Source of the DNA: Bdellovibrio sp.
GTDB taxonomy: Bacteria; Myxococcota; SpSt-1050
NCBI GenBank assembly: GCA_020725805.1
Contig: DYEF01000082.1
Location: 1 to 7,648, forward strand
Length of the DNA: 7,648 nucleotides
Direction of reading: 5' to 3'
Part shown: positions 1 to 5,239 of the stretch, piece by piece
How positions within the stretch are numbered: the first letter of the stretch is position 1
How the letters are laid out: every line of letters starts with the position of its first letter
Notes under the pieces: model-generated
What the model saw: the letters and a program-made list of their open reading frames with translations, nothing else
What the model was told of the DNA's origin: nothing
Database searches by the model: none
Position numbers and translations under genes: made by a program

Positions 1-69
1 TACAAAGGAAAAAGACTTTGCAAAACAAAATCAGGGATAGTAAAAGAATATAGTGAGGCAGTTATATGA
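1..69 (+). CDS. Possible 3' tail of an unidentified ORF, perhaps a transposition gene
   Basis: Frame 1 is open from the window edge to a TGA at 67-69 and encodes a 22-residue basic tail (begins YKGKRLCKTKSG). It lies just before the paired 12-mers at 88-123 that look like an insertion-sequence end, which is where the last gene of an element would finish. The stretch is too short to identify a family. A second frame is also open to 40, so the reading frame itself is not certain. That it belongs to a mobile element is inference from position only. Confidence 0.22.
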   Translation, partial: YKGKRLCKTKSGIVKEYSEAVI

Positions 70-87
70 AAATCAATGAAGCCGAAA

Positions 88-123
88 AATGTAACATTTT
101 AATTTTGCAGAAATGTAACATTT
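88..123. mobile_element. Putative insertion-sequence end (paired 12-mer terminal repeats)
   Basis: Two copies of AATGTAACATTT lie at 88-99 and 112-123, 24 bp apart, with TTTTGCAG at 103-110 between them. The core AATGT-A-ACATT is a near-perfect palindrome. The same arrangement appears in reverse complement at 7526-7562, including the CTGCAAA linker, so this is an inverted repeated unit and not a local coincidence. Multiple 20-25 bp-spaced terminal repeats bound by the transposase are typical of IS21-like elements; assigning it to that family is inference, since no transposase is inside the window. The exact tip is not visible. It lies about 80 bp before the tatD start. Confidence 0.5.
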
Positions 124-152
124 TGACGTTGCAGTTACATGCAAAATTCATA

Positions 153-180
153 TTGCATAAATGTTTTTAATTGTTATATT
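153..180 (+). promoter_or_regulatory. Candidate sigma-70-type promoter for tatD-rhomboid
   Basis: TTGCAT (153-158) and TATATT (175-180) are separated by 16 bp, placing a transcription start near 187 and the tatD ATG at 205. The -35 overlaps the right arm of a small inverted repeat (ATGCAA 139-144 / TTGCAT 153-158). The promoter lies just outside the putative IS end, so it may be native or may have been created by the insertion. AT-rich sequence makes chance matches common. Confidence 0.3.
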
Positions 181-204
181 CTGCAGCCGGGTCTTTTTTT
201 AAGT

Positions 205-1029
205 ATGATTGATACACATCTACATCTTGCATCGCCTGAGTTCAGAAATGATATCGCAGAGACTATAAATCGCGCCGGAGAGGCCGGTGTAAGATATCTG
301 ATAACTATAGGTTCGGGTTACGGGGCGGATAATTTTGATAGTACAATAGAGATTGCCGGCAGATTCGGTCTTTTTTATGCTCTTGGCGTTCATCCTCACG
401 ATGCTGACCTGGGAGTGCAAGACAGGAACGAGTACAGGCAGAGGCTCGACAGAATCTTCGGCAGAATCAGAAGAGAGTCTTCTGACAGTAAAATGGTTGC
501 CATAGGTGAGATTGGGCTGGATTTTTATTACAATCATTCGCCGCAGAATATCCAGAAGGATACATTTGCAGATTTTCTCGGTTTCGCATCAGAGATGAAT
601 CTCCCTGTTATTATACATTCGAGGGATTCTTTTAAGGAGACCGTTGATATTATCAGATCTGCCGGAAAGAAGATTAGAGGGGTCTTTCACTGTTTTTCGG
701 GGGACAGGGAGCAGGCAAAGACGGTTCTCGATATGGGGTTTTATATCTCCATCCCGGGGATTGTTACATTCAAAAAAGCAACAGAGATGCAGGAGGTGGC
801 AAGATTTTTGCCCGACGACCGTATTCTCATCGAGACAGATGCCCCGTTTCTGGCGCCGGTCCCGTACAGGGGAAAGAGAAATGAACCTGCCTATATTGCC
901 GAGACATACAAATTCGTGTCGGCTCTGAGGGGGACGGGTATCGAAAGACTCTCCGATACGGTACTAAATAACGCATTCAGGTGTTTTGGGATAAGAAAGG
1001 ATGACATAATTGATTCCACTCAAGGATGA
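205..1029 (+). CDS. tatD: TatD family metal-dependent DNase/hydrolase
   Basis: This is a 274-residue TatD-type amidohydrolase-fold enzyme (TIM barrel, two metal ions, cytoplasmic). The family has 3'-5' exonuclease activity and is linked to DNA repair and turnover; a substrate cannot be read from sequence. All expected ligands are visible: H5 and H7 in DTHLHL, E102 in GEIGLDFYYN, H138 in VIIHSRDS, H162 in GVFHCFSGD and D212 in IETDAPFLAP. Its length matches the usual 255-275. An upstream in-frame ATG at 139 would add 22 residues encoded next to the IS-like end and unlike the family, so ATG 205, which begins the canonical MIDTHLHL, is chosen even though no good ribosome-binding site precedes it. 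It overlaps the rhomboid gene by 20 bp and is probably cotranscribed with it. Confidence 0.95.
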   Translation: MIDTHLHLASPEFRNDIAETINRAGEAGVRYLITIGSGYGADNFDSTIEIAGRFGLFYALGVHPHDADLGVQDRNEYRQRLDRIFGRIRRESSDSKMVAIGEIGLDFYYNHSPQNIQKDTFADFLGFASEMNLPVIIHSRDSFKETVDIIRSAGKKIRGVFHCFSGDREQAKTVLDMGFYISIPGIVTFKKATEMQEVARFLPDDRILIETDAPFLAPVPYRGKRNEPAYIAETYKFVSALRGTGIERLSDTVLNNAFRCFGIRKDDIIDSTQG

Positions 1030-1738
1030 TATACCGTCGAGGACATTCCCGATAGTCAATATAACGTTGATTATCCTGAATATCTTCTTCTTTCTGGTCG
1101 AGGTCTCGCTGGGTGACAGGCTGAATCTGCTCTTTGGTAATTTCGGGGTCGTCCCTGCAAAGTTCTTTGCAAGTTATTACATTGCCGGAGACCGGATTGT
1201 CTATATCGGTGCGGCCGAAAGGATTATTCCGCTCTTTACCTCTATGTTTCTGCACGGGGGTTGGTTTCACCTCCTTGGTAATATGCTGTACCTGTGGATA
1301 TTCGGGGATAACGTAGAGGACAGGATGGGACACCTGCGTTATCTCGTCTTCTATCTTCTCTGTGGTCTGATAGCAAGCCTTACGCATATCCTCTTTAATC
1401 CTTCATCGACCATTCCTTCAGTAGGCGCCTCCGGTGCTATTGCCGGAGTACTGGGAGCGTATATGCTCTCTTATCCGACTGCAAGGGTCGTTGTACTGAT
1501 TGTTCTGTTTTTTTATATTGATTTTGTAGCCCTTCCGGCACTTATTGTGCTCGGTTTCTGGTTTATTATGCAGTTCTTCTCCGGGGTCTTAAGCCTCGGC
1601 GTCCAGAATGCATCGACCGGAGGAGTTGCTTGGTGGGCTCATATCGGTGGATTTGTCGCTGGTATGGCTCTCCTCTTTATCTTCAGAAAGAGAAACTACC
1701 GGCCAATAGGCAGAGACCTCTGGTGGATAAGAAGATAG
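1010..1738 (+). CDS. Rhomboid family intramembrane serine protease
   Basis: This 242-residue polytopic inner-membrane protein has the rhomboid catalytic core. The nucleophile is S141 in GASGAIAG and the partner is H211 in AHIGGFVAG; the HLLGNMLYLW segment (residues 87-96) supplies the conserved His and Asn of TM2. Hydrophobic segments lie near 14-34, 73-98, 108-128, 139-154, 158-190 and 206-225, consistent with a six-helix rhomboid. Family members cleave substrate transmembrane helices inside the bilayer; the target here is unknown. The start is TTG at 1010, giving the typical MIPLKDDIPSRTFP N-terminus, with AAAGGA at 996-1001 eight bases upstream. That start lies within tatD, so translation is probably coupled. 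The stop is only 3 bp from the stop of the converging ATP-grasp gene. Confidence 0.94.
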   Translation: MIPLKDDIPSRTFPIVNITLIILNIFFFLVEVSLGDRLNLLFGNFGVVPAKFFASYYIAGDRIVYIGAAERIIPLFTSMFLHGGWFHLLGNMLYLWIFGDNVEDRMGHLRYLVFYLLCGLIASLTHILFNPSSTIPSVGASGAIAGVLGAYMLSYPTARVVVLIVLFFYIDFVALPALIVLGFWFIMQFFSGVLSLGVQNASTGGVAWWAHIGGFVAGMALLFIFRKRNYRPIGRDLWWIRR

Positions 1739-1741
1739 ATT

Positions 1742-2413
1742 TTAATCTTTCAGTACAACAAGGGCATCGACAGCGACAGGATTTCCGTCTTCGAACATAA
1801 CGGGATTTATGTCGACCTCGGATATCTCAGGTATCTTCTCCGGCAGTTTTGAAAGGGAGATAATCATCTCCTTTAGTTTTTCGGAATTTACAGGCGGATA
1901 TCCCCTGATAGAACCCAGAAGCTTCGATGAGCGGATTTCGGATAGCATCTCCATAACATCCTCATCCGATACAGGGCAGACCCTGATGGAGATATCTTTT
2001 AGTGCTTCCGTGAAGATTCCTCCGAGCCCGAATACAACGGTATATCCGAACTGCTGGTCAAATTTCAGGCCGAGCAGAAACTCTCTCTTGTCGGTAATCT
2101 GACTGGATACAAGGACGCCCTCGACGCCGTCTACAGATTTGAGCTCTTCAAACTCTCTTCTTAGTTCGTCCCCGTTTTTGATATAGAGTCTTACGAGATT
2201 CTTTTCGGTCTTGTGGGCAATGCTCTTTGATATCCCTTTTGCCACAACAGGAAATTTTATGTGTGAGAGCTCTCTCAGTTCTGATATGTCTTTTATGAAA
2301 TATTCACTCACAACCGGAATCCCGAATTCACGCAGAATCTTTTTGGATTCATATTCAGTCAGGGTATTTCGTCCTTCGTTTCTTACAGATTGAATAATCT
2401 CCCTGTATCCCAT
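1742..2413 (-). CDS. acdB: ATP-grasp beta subunit of acetate/acyl-CoA ligase (ADP-forming), orphan
   Basis: This 223-residue protein is a stand-alone ATP-grasp_5 domain, as in the beta subunit of ADP-forming acetyl/acyl-CoA synthetase. That enzyme converts acyl-CoA + ADP + Pi to acid + CoA + ATP. Visible family signatures are FPVVAKGISKSIAHKTE (K59, H67), EFLLGLKFDQQFG (111-123), FGLGGIFTEALKD (128-140), LLGSIRGYPP (165-174) and EVDINPVMF (199-207). One deviation: the usual Gly-Gly-Val after the HK(S/T) motif is replaced by N72-L73-V74. No CoA-binding alpha subunit is in the window, so the partner must be encoded elsewhere or the protein has another role. It is third in the punA-cdd operon, starting 2 bp after the cdd stop; AGGAGA on the minus strand lies about 6 bases before its ATG. 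Confidence 0.87.
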   Translation of the reverse strand: MGYREIIQSVRNEGRNTLTEYESKKILREFGIPVVSEYFIKDISELRELSHIKFPVVAKGISKSIAHKTEKNLVRLYIKNGDELRREFEELKSVDGVEGVLVSSQITDKREFLLGLKFDQQFGYTVVFGLGGIFTEALKDISIRVCPVSDEDVMEMLSEIRSSKLLGSIRGYPPVNSEKLKEMIISLSKLPEKIPEISEVDINPVMFEDGNPVAVDALVVLKD

Positions 2414-2415
2414 AT

Positions 2416-2808
2416 TTATTCTCCTATCCTGAACCCCTTGGGCAGAAGTTTTGATATCCTGAATTTCTTAAAATCGCCTTTTGAGTTGAAGAGATATACA
2501 TCGATATCCGGCGCAAGTTCAAGGATAAACTGTCTGCATATACCGCAGGGCGGAATAAAATCGAACCTGTTCGAAATTATGCCGATAGCCTTAAATTTAC
2601 TGAATCCCTCGGATATTGCCTTTGTAAGGGCAACCCGTTCAGCACAGATGGTCGCACCATAACTCGAATTCTCCACATTGCAGCCCGCAAAGATAAATCC
2701 GTCCTTTGTGATAACGGCAGCACCAACCTTTATCTTGGAATACGGTGAATAAGCATTCTTCATTACCGCAGAGGAGTGCTCGAATAATATCTGATGAATC
2801 TTCTTCAT
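2416..2808 (-). CDS. cdd: Cytidine deaminase
   Basis: This is a 130-residue, short (homotetrameric-type) cytidine deaminase that hydrolyses cytidine and deoxycytidine to uridine and deoxyuridine plus ammonia in the cytoplasm. The zinc site is complete: C55 and catalytic E57 in GATICAERVAL, and C88 and C91 in PPCGICRQF. The substrate-binding YSPYSKIKVGAAV (20-32) and GCNVENSSYG (42-51) are also present. Its ATG overlaps the stop of punA in an ATGA arrangement (2805-2808), so the two are translationally coupled; AAGAG precedes the start inside punA. The pairing with a purine nucleoside phosphorylase supports a nucleoside salvage or breakdown role. Confidence 0.96.
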   Translation of the reverse strand: MKKIHQILFEHSSAVMKNAYSPYSKIKVGAAVITKDGFIFAGCNVENSSYGATICAERVALTKAISEGFSKFKAIGIISNRFDFIPPCGICRQFILELAPDIDVYLFNSKGDFKKFRISKLLPKGFRIGE

Positions 2809-3626
2809 AACTCTTTTACGACCCCGGCAATGAGGCTATAAAATCTCTCTTTTATTCTCTCGGCAACATCGCTCACGTCCTGATGCGAGAGTTTTACCTT
2901 CTCTATCCCTGCAGCCATATTCGTAATTGCCGAAAATCCCAGAACCTCTACTCCCATATGATTTGCCACGATTACCTCAGGCACGGTTGACATACCAACA
3001 GCATCGGCACCGATTGTCCTGAGATATCTTATCTCGGCAGGTGTCTCATAGGTTGGTCCGTGCATTGCTGCATATACACCGCTTTGCAGCTTTATTTTTA
3101 ATCTCCTTGCACACTTTATGGCAATCTCTCTTAGTCTCTCTGAATAGGCATAGGTCATATCCGGGAATCTCGGCCCGAGCTTCTCGTAATTTTTGCCAAT
3201 TAGTGGCGAATCCCCGATGAGATTTATATGGTCGGTAATCAGCATTATATCGCCTTTTCTGAAACTCTTATTTATGCCTCCGGCAGCATTTGTGACTATC
3301 ATTCTCTTTACACCCGAATAAAAGATTGCCCTGAACGGAAGGGCGATCTGCTGCATCGAATACCCCTCGTAATAATGAAATCTCCCCTTCATAAGCAGAA
3401 CATCTTTTTTGTTTAAGTCTCCTTTTATAAGTAAGCCTTCATGTCCTGCAACCGTCGAGACCGGAAAATCTTTTAGTGATTTATATGGGATAATGGTTTT
3501 ATTCTCAAGAATATCTGCAACAAATCCGAGTCCCGAGCCAAGCACAAGGAGTGTCTCTGGAATCCTGCCGAATCTCTTTTTGAGTATCCTGCTCAGATTT
3601 TCAATCTTCTTAAAATCATCCTGCAT
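2805..3626 (-). CDS. punA: Purine nucleoside phosphorylase, trimeric (class PNP/MTAP)
   Basis: This 273-residue enzyme of the trimeric PNP/MTAP family cleaves purine (deoxy)nucleosides with phosphate to base plus (deoxy)ribose-1-phosphate. Visible motifs are GSGLGFVAD (30-38, phosphate loop), H61 in GHEGLL, GRFHYYEGY (81-89), TNAAGGINKSF (112-122), MHGPTYETPAEIR (188-200, with E194), VGMSTVPEVIVA (210-221, with M212) and SAITNMAAG (232-240, with N236). The Glu/Met/Asn set indicates purine nucleoside phosphorylase and not methylthioadenosine phosphorylase. The frame extends upstream to 3698, but the added 24 residues are not family-like. ATG 3626 is preceded by GAGGTG a few bases upstream and gives a family-typical length, so it is chosen. 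It leads the punA-cdd-acdB operon. Confidence 0.95.
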   Translation of the reverse strand: MQDDFKKIENLSRILKKRFGRIPETLLVLGSGLGFVADILENKTIIPYKSLKDFPVSTVAGHEGLLIKGDLNKKDVLLMKGRFHYYEGYSMQQIALPFRAIFYSGVKRMIVTNAAGGINKSFRKGDIMLITDHINLIGDSPLIGKNYEKLGPRFPDMTYAYSERLREIAIKCARRLKIKLQSGVYAAMHGPTYETPAEIRYLRTIGADAVGMSTVPEVIVANHMGVEVLGFSAITNMAAGIEKVKLSHQDVSDVAERIKERFYSLIAGVVKEL

Positions 3627-3654
3627 AATCACCTCACAAAAACAGGCAAGGATG

Positions 3655-3684
3655 TTTATAACACAAAACTGGGTTTTGGGTAAA
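3655..3684 (-). promoter_or_regulatory. Candidate promoter of the punA-cdd-acdB operon
   Basis: On the minus strand TTTACC (3684-3679) and TATAAA (3660-3655) are separated by 18 bp. The predicted start is near 3648, which gives a leader of about 20 bases with a GAGGTG ribosome-binding site before ATG 3626. The -10 agrees in 5 of 6 bases with consensus and the -35 in 4 of 6. No riboswitch-like structure fits in so short a leader. Confidence 0.45.
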
Positions 3685-3759
3685 TAAAAACAGACCATTG
3701 TTTGCTTTGTTTGTTTGGATATTTTTCTGTTTTCTTTCTTTAAATTCTGCCAAAAGGAT

Positions 3760-3765
3760 TATAAT
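3760..3765 (+). promoter_or_regulatory. Consensus -10 box (TATAAT) for the radical SAM gene
   Basis: A perfect TATAAT lies 11 bp before the ATG at 3777. Initiation 6-7 bases after the box would put the mRNA 5' end at about 3771-3773, leaving a 4-6 base leader. The -35 region is T-rich with no good TTGACA (candidate TTTAAA 3739-3744 at a short 15 bp spacing), so the assignment rests on the -10 and on the lack of any ribosome-binding site near the start. The same TATAAT overlaps the in-frame stop TAA at 3762-3764. Confidence 0.45.
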
Positions 3766-3776
3766 ATGCGCTCTCT

Positions 3777-4757
3777 ATGAGTCTGCCGCGCTATCTGTAT
3801 CTCACCATTACAAGAGAGTGCAATCTCAGATGTCAGCAGTGTCACTTCTGGACATATAAAGACCCTGAAGACAAACTAAGTATAGGTGAATTTAAGGATG
3901 TAATCGACCAGTTTTGCGAGCTTAATCCCAATGGAATAGTTGTAATCAACGGCGGGGAACCTACTATTCACAGAGATGAGTTCTTTGAAATCTCCCGCTA
4001 CATAAGAGAAAAAAGACTAAAGTCTGCCTGCGTTACAAACGGATACCGTTTTGACGATGAGACCTCAGGAAGGCTTATTACAGATGGACCAACATATATT
4101 ACCGTCTCGCTCGACAGCCATCTGCCTGATATCCATAATAGGCTTAGGGGTAGAGAGGACGCCTTTGAGAAGACACTGGATACAATAAAAAAACTAGTTA
4201 GTATCAATAAATTATCGTCGGATTCAACGACTGAAATTACAGTTACAACCATTATCTTCGATGAAAACATCAGGTATCTCTCTGAGTACATAGAATTTGT
4301 CCGTTCTCTCGGTGTGCGCGGTGTCCTCTTTCAGATTATTAATCCGACATTTGCAATGGTATCAAAGGAGGATAGGTTTTTTAATGAACACTTCTTTAGA
4401 GAGAAAGAAGAAGCAATACAGCAAATAGAATCAGTCTATGAAAAATATAAAAATGACCCGTTCGTCTTTCTCTCAAGAAGTGATGTTGAGTGGTTCGTAA
4501 GTTATATAAGAAATCCGGAATTTACCGGTGAGGCAGTCTGTGACTCACACAATAAGAATATTTTTTTGGAACTCACGGGCGATATCGTCCTCTGTGCCCA
4601 TATGCGAAACTTCAACAACGGTAACGCAATCGGCAATGTCAGGAGAGAAAAGCTGAAAGATATTCTTAACTCCGATATAGCAGAGAAGATGCGAAGTATT
4701 ATGGCAAAGTGCAGAAAGAACTGCGGCCTCCTCACCTGCCATAAGAAAGAAGGGTAA
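3777..4757 (+). CDS. Radical SAM protein with SPASM/twitch-like Cys-rich C-terminus
   Basis: This 326-residue protein starts almost directly with the radical SAM cluster motif: C15, C19 and C22 (CNLRCQQCHFW). It is followed by the SAM-binding NGGEPT (58-63), VTNGYRF (86-92) and a VSLDS strand (110-114). This core binds a [4Fe-4S] cluster and cleaves SAM to a 5'-deoxyadenosyl radical. The C-terminal part carries C255, C273, C312, C316 and C321, with GDIVLCAH and GNVRREKLKDIL spaced as in SPASM/twitch auxiliary-cluster domains, which are common in peptide- and sugar-modifying enzymes. The substrate is unknown and no obvious precursor peptide is adjacent. An in-frame stop at 3762 and the first cluster cysteine at codon 15 leave ATG 3777 as the only reasonable start. 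It has no Shine-Dalgarno at normal spacing (AAAGGA at 3754-3758 region is about 18 bases away). It is divergent from punA. Confidence 0.88.
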   Translation: MSLPRYLYLTITRECNLRCQQCHFWTYKDPEDKLSIGEFKDVIDQFCELNPNGIVVINGGEPTIHRDEFFEISRYIREKRLKSACVTNGYRFDDETSGRLITDGPTYITVSLDSHLPDIHNRLRGREDAFEKTLDTIKKLVSINKLSSDSTTEITVTTIIFDENIRYLSEYIEFVRSLGVRGVLFQIINPTFAMVSKEDRFFNEHFFREKEEAIQQIESVYEKYKNDPFVFLSRSDVEWFVSYIRNPEFTGEAVCDSHNKNIFLELTGDIVLCAHMRNFNNGNAIGNVRREKLKDILNSDIAEKMRSIMAKCRKNCGLLTCHKKEG

Positions 4758-4788
4758 TTTCAATCAGTCGGGTGCGTAAGTATATTAT

Positions 4789-4819
4789 AGTCCACAGTCC
4801 ATAGTCCACAGACCACAGT
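4789..4819. repeat. 7-bp tandem repeat array (unit AGTCCAC, four copies)
   Basis: Consecutive units begin at 4789, 4796, 4803 and 4810: AGTCCAC, AGTCCAT, AGTCCAC, AGACCAC, followed by a partial AGT. Two single-base variants break perfect identity, so the array is not a very recent expansion. It starts 32 bp after the radical SAM stop codon. No function is evident; slippage or replication-associated expansion is the simplest explanation. Confidence 0.85.
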
Positions 4820-4824
4820 TATTT

Positions 4825-4850
4825 AGTGCTGAAGACTGAAGTGCTGAAGG
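4825..4850. repeat. 8-bp repeat array, first copy (AGTGCTGA units)
   Basis: AGTGCTGA (4825-4832), the shortened AGACTGA (4833-4839) and AGTGCTGA (4840-4847) are followed by AGG and then TGATA. The second array at 4989-5013 ends with the same AGTGCTGAAGG followed by CGATA. The two arrays bracket the hairpin cluster in the same orientation, so the whole 4825-5020 block behaves like a compound repeat unit. Confidence 0.75.
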
Positions 4851-4865
4851 TGATAGGACTATTAA

Positions 4866-4899
4866 GGTGGCTGAGTAGCTTTAGCGTATCGAAGCCACC
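4866..4899. repeat. Covarying palindrome, copy 1
   Basis: The outer stem is GGTGGC (4866-4871) paired with GCCACC (4894-4899), 6 bp perfect. Inside are the constant sides TGAGTAG (4872-4878) and TATCGAA (4887-4893) with a small apical GC/GC pairing around TTTA. Copies 2 and 3 share the two constant sides but have different stems. It resembles REP-like intergenic palindromes; whether it acts as terminator, mobile unit or protein site is unknown. Confidence 0.8.
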
Positions 4900-4907
4900 G
4901 CCAAGAT

Positions 4908-4942
4908 GGACATTTCGATAAGGCTTCGCCTACTCAATGTCC
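4908..4942. repeat. Covarying palindrome, copy 2 (inverted)
   Basis: The outer stem GGACATT (4908-4914) pairs perfectly with AATGTCC (4936-4942) over 7 bp. An apical stem AGGC (4921-4924) pairs with GCCT (4928-4931) around TTC. Read on the minus strand it contains the same TGAGTAG and TATCGAA sides as copy 1, so it belongs to the same family in opposite orientation, with a completely different outer stem that is still fully paired. Confidence 0.8.
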
Positions 4943-4954
4943 TTTTAATACCAA

Positions 4955-4987
4955 GGTCGCTGAGTAATTGAGTGTACCGAAGCGATG
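4955..4987. repeat. Covarying palindrome, copy 3
   Basis: The stem GGTCGC (4955-4960) pairs with GCGATG (4982-4987) by four Watson-Crick pairs plus one G-T, the outermost pair being lost. The sides TGAGTAA (4961-4967) and TACCGAA (4975-4981) correspond to the constant sides of copies 1 and 2 with one change each. It is the most decayed copy and has the same orientation as copy 1. Confidence 0.7.
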
Positions 4988-4988
4988 T

Positions 4989-5015
4989 AGAGCTGAAGAG
5001 CTGAAGTGCTGAAGG
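4989..5015. repeat. 8-bp repeat array, second copy (AGAGCTGA units)
   Basis: Units AGAGCTGA (4989-4996), AGAGCTGA (4997-5004) and AGTGCTGA (5005-5012) are followed by AGG and CGATA. It matches the array at 4825-4850 in unit, length and flank, and starts directly after hairpin copy 3. Confidence 0.75.
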
Positions 5016-5105
5016 CGATATTATGGGAGAACTTTTTAGGATTTTAAAACTTATGGGCATTTTAAGAGAGAATAAAAATTTTTCTGCATTCTTTTTTGAA
5101 TTCTG

Positions 5106-5111
5106 TATAAT
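5106..5111 (+). promoter_or_regulatory. Candidate -10 box (TATAAT) upstream of the HExxH gene
   Basis: A perfect TATAAT preceded directly by TG lies 128 bp before ATG 5240. No good -35 stands at 17 bp (TCTGCA at 5083-5088). If used, the transcript would have a leader of about 120 bases. The surroundings are AT-rich, so a chance match is possible. Confidence 0.3.
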
Positions 5112-5239
5112 TAATTTTGTAAACATCAGTGCCGGGGGTATTGATGTATGAGATAAGAAATTTCAGTTCTCACACCTATCTATCTATCGTGTAGTTTATC
5201 CAAAAATCAGAAAACTAAGAATAAACTTTGGAGGAATTT

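Larger units (their letters stand above)
4758..5239. other. Repeat-rich intergenic region without a convincing gene
   Basis: These 482 bases hold a 7-bp tandem array (4789-4817), two 8-bp arrays (4825-4849 and 4989-5013), three related hairpins (4866-4987) and a candidate promoter near 5106. The only forward reading frame of note is 42 codons (5023-5151); the minus-strand frame over 4881-5126 runs through the hairpins and resembles nothing. A (CTAT)3 run sits at 5176-5187. No intrinsic terminator with a clear U-tract follows the radical SAM gene; the hairpins could serve that purpose. Confidence 0.6.

Noticed and set aside
88-123. Operator sites for a dimeric regulator of tatD
   Set aside because: The palindromic 12-mers could bind a regulator, but the identical paired arrangement in reverse orientation inside a disrupted gene at 7526-7562 fits element ends better. 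Not fully excluded.
139-170. Intrinsic terminator (ATGCAA/TTGCAT stem followed by T-run)
   Set aside because: The stem is only 6 bp and AT-rich, and the T-run at 164-168 is separated from it; too weak to call.
139-204. N-terminal extension of TatD from ATG 139
   Set aside because: The extra 22 residues do not resemble the family, begin next to the IS-like repeats, and the canonical MIDTHLHL starts at ATG 205.
977-1387. 136-codon minus-strand ORF opposite tatD/rhomboid
   Set aside because: It is antisense to two well-supported genes with complete catalytic motifs; composition is that of a shadow frame.
3627-3698. N-terminal extension of PunA from 3698
   Set aside because: ATG 3626 has a GAGGTG ribosome-binding site and gives a family-typical length; the extension would overlap the predicted promoter.
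4789-5013. CRISPR array
   Set aside because: Units are 7-8 bp tandem repeats without spacers, and the palindromes have different stems; there is no 25-40 bp repeat with regular unique spacers.
4881-5126. 81-codon minus-strand ORF
   Set aside because: It runs through the hairpins and 8-bp repeats and encodes no recognisable pattern.
5023-5151. 42-codon ORF (MGELFRILK...) downstream of the radical SAM gene, considered as a modified-peptide precursor
   Set aside because: It starts just after the 8-bp repeat array, has only a weak AAGG before it, no leader/core pattern or repeated motif, and contains the candidate promoter for the next gene; no evidence of coding.
5228-5239. TTG 5228 as start of the HExxH protein
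   Set aside because: The GGAGG at 5230-5234 lies inside this extension and is correctly placed for ATG 5240.
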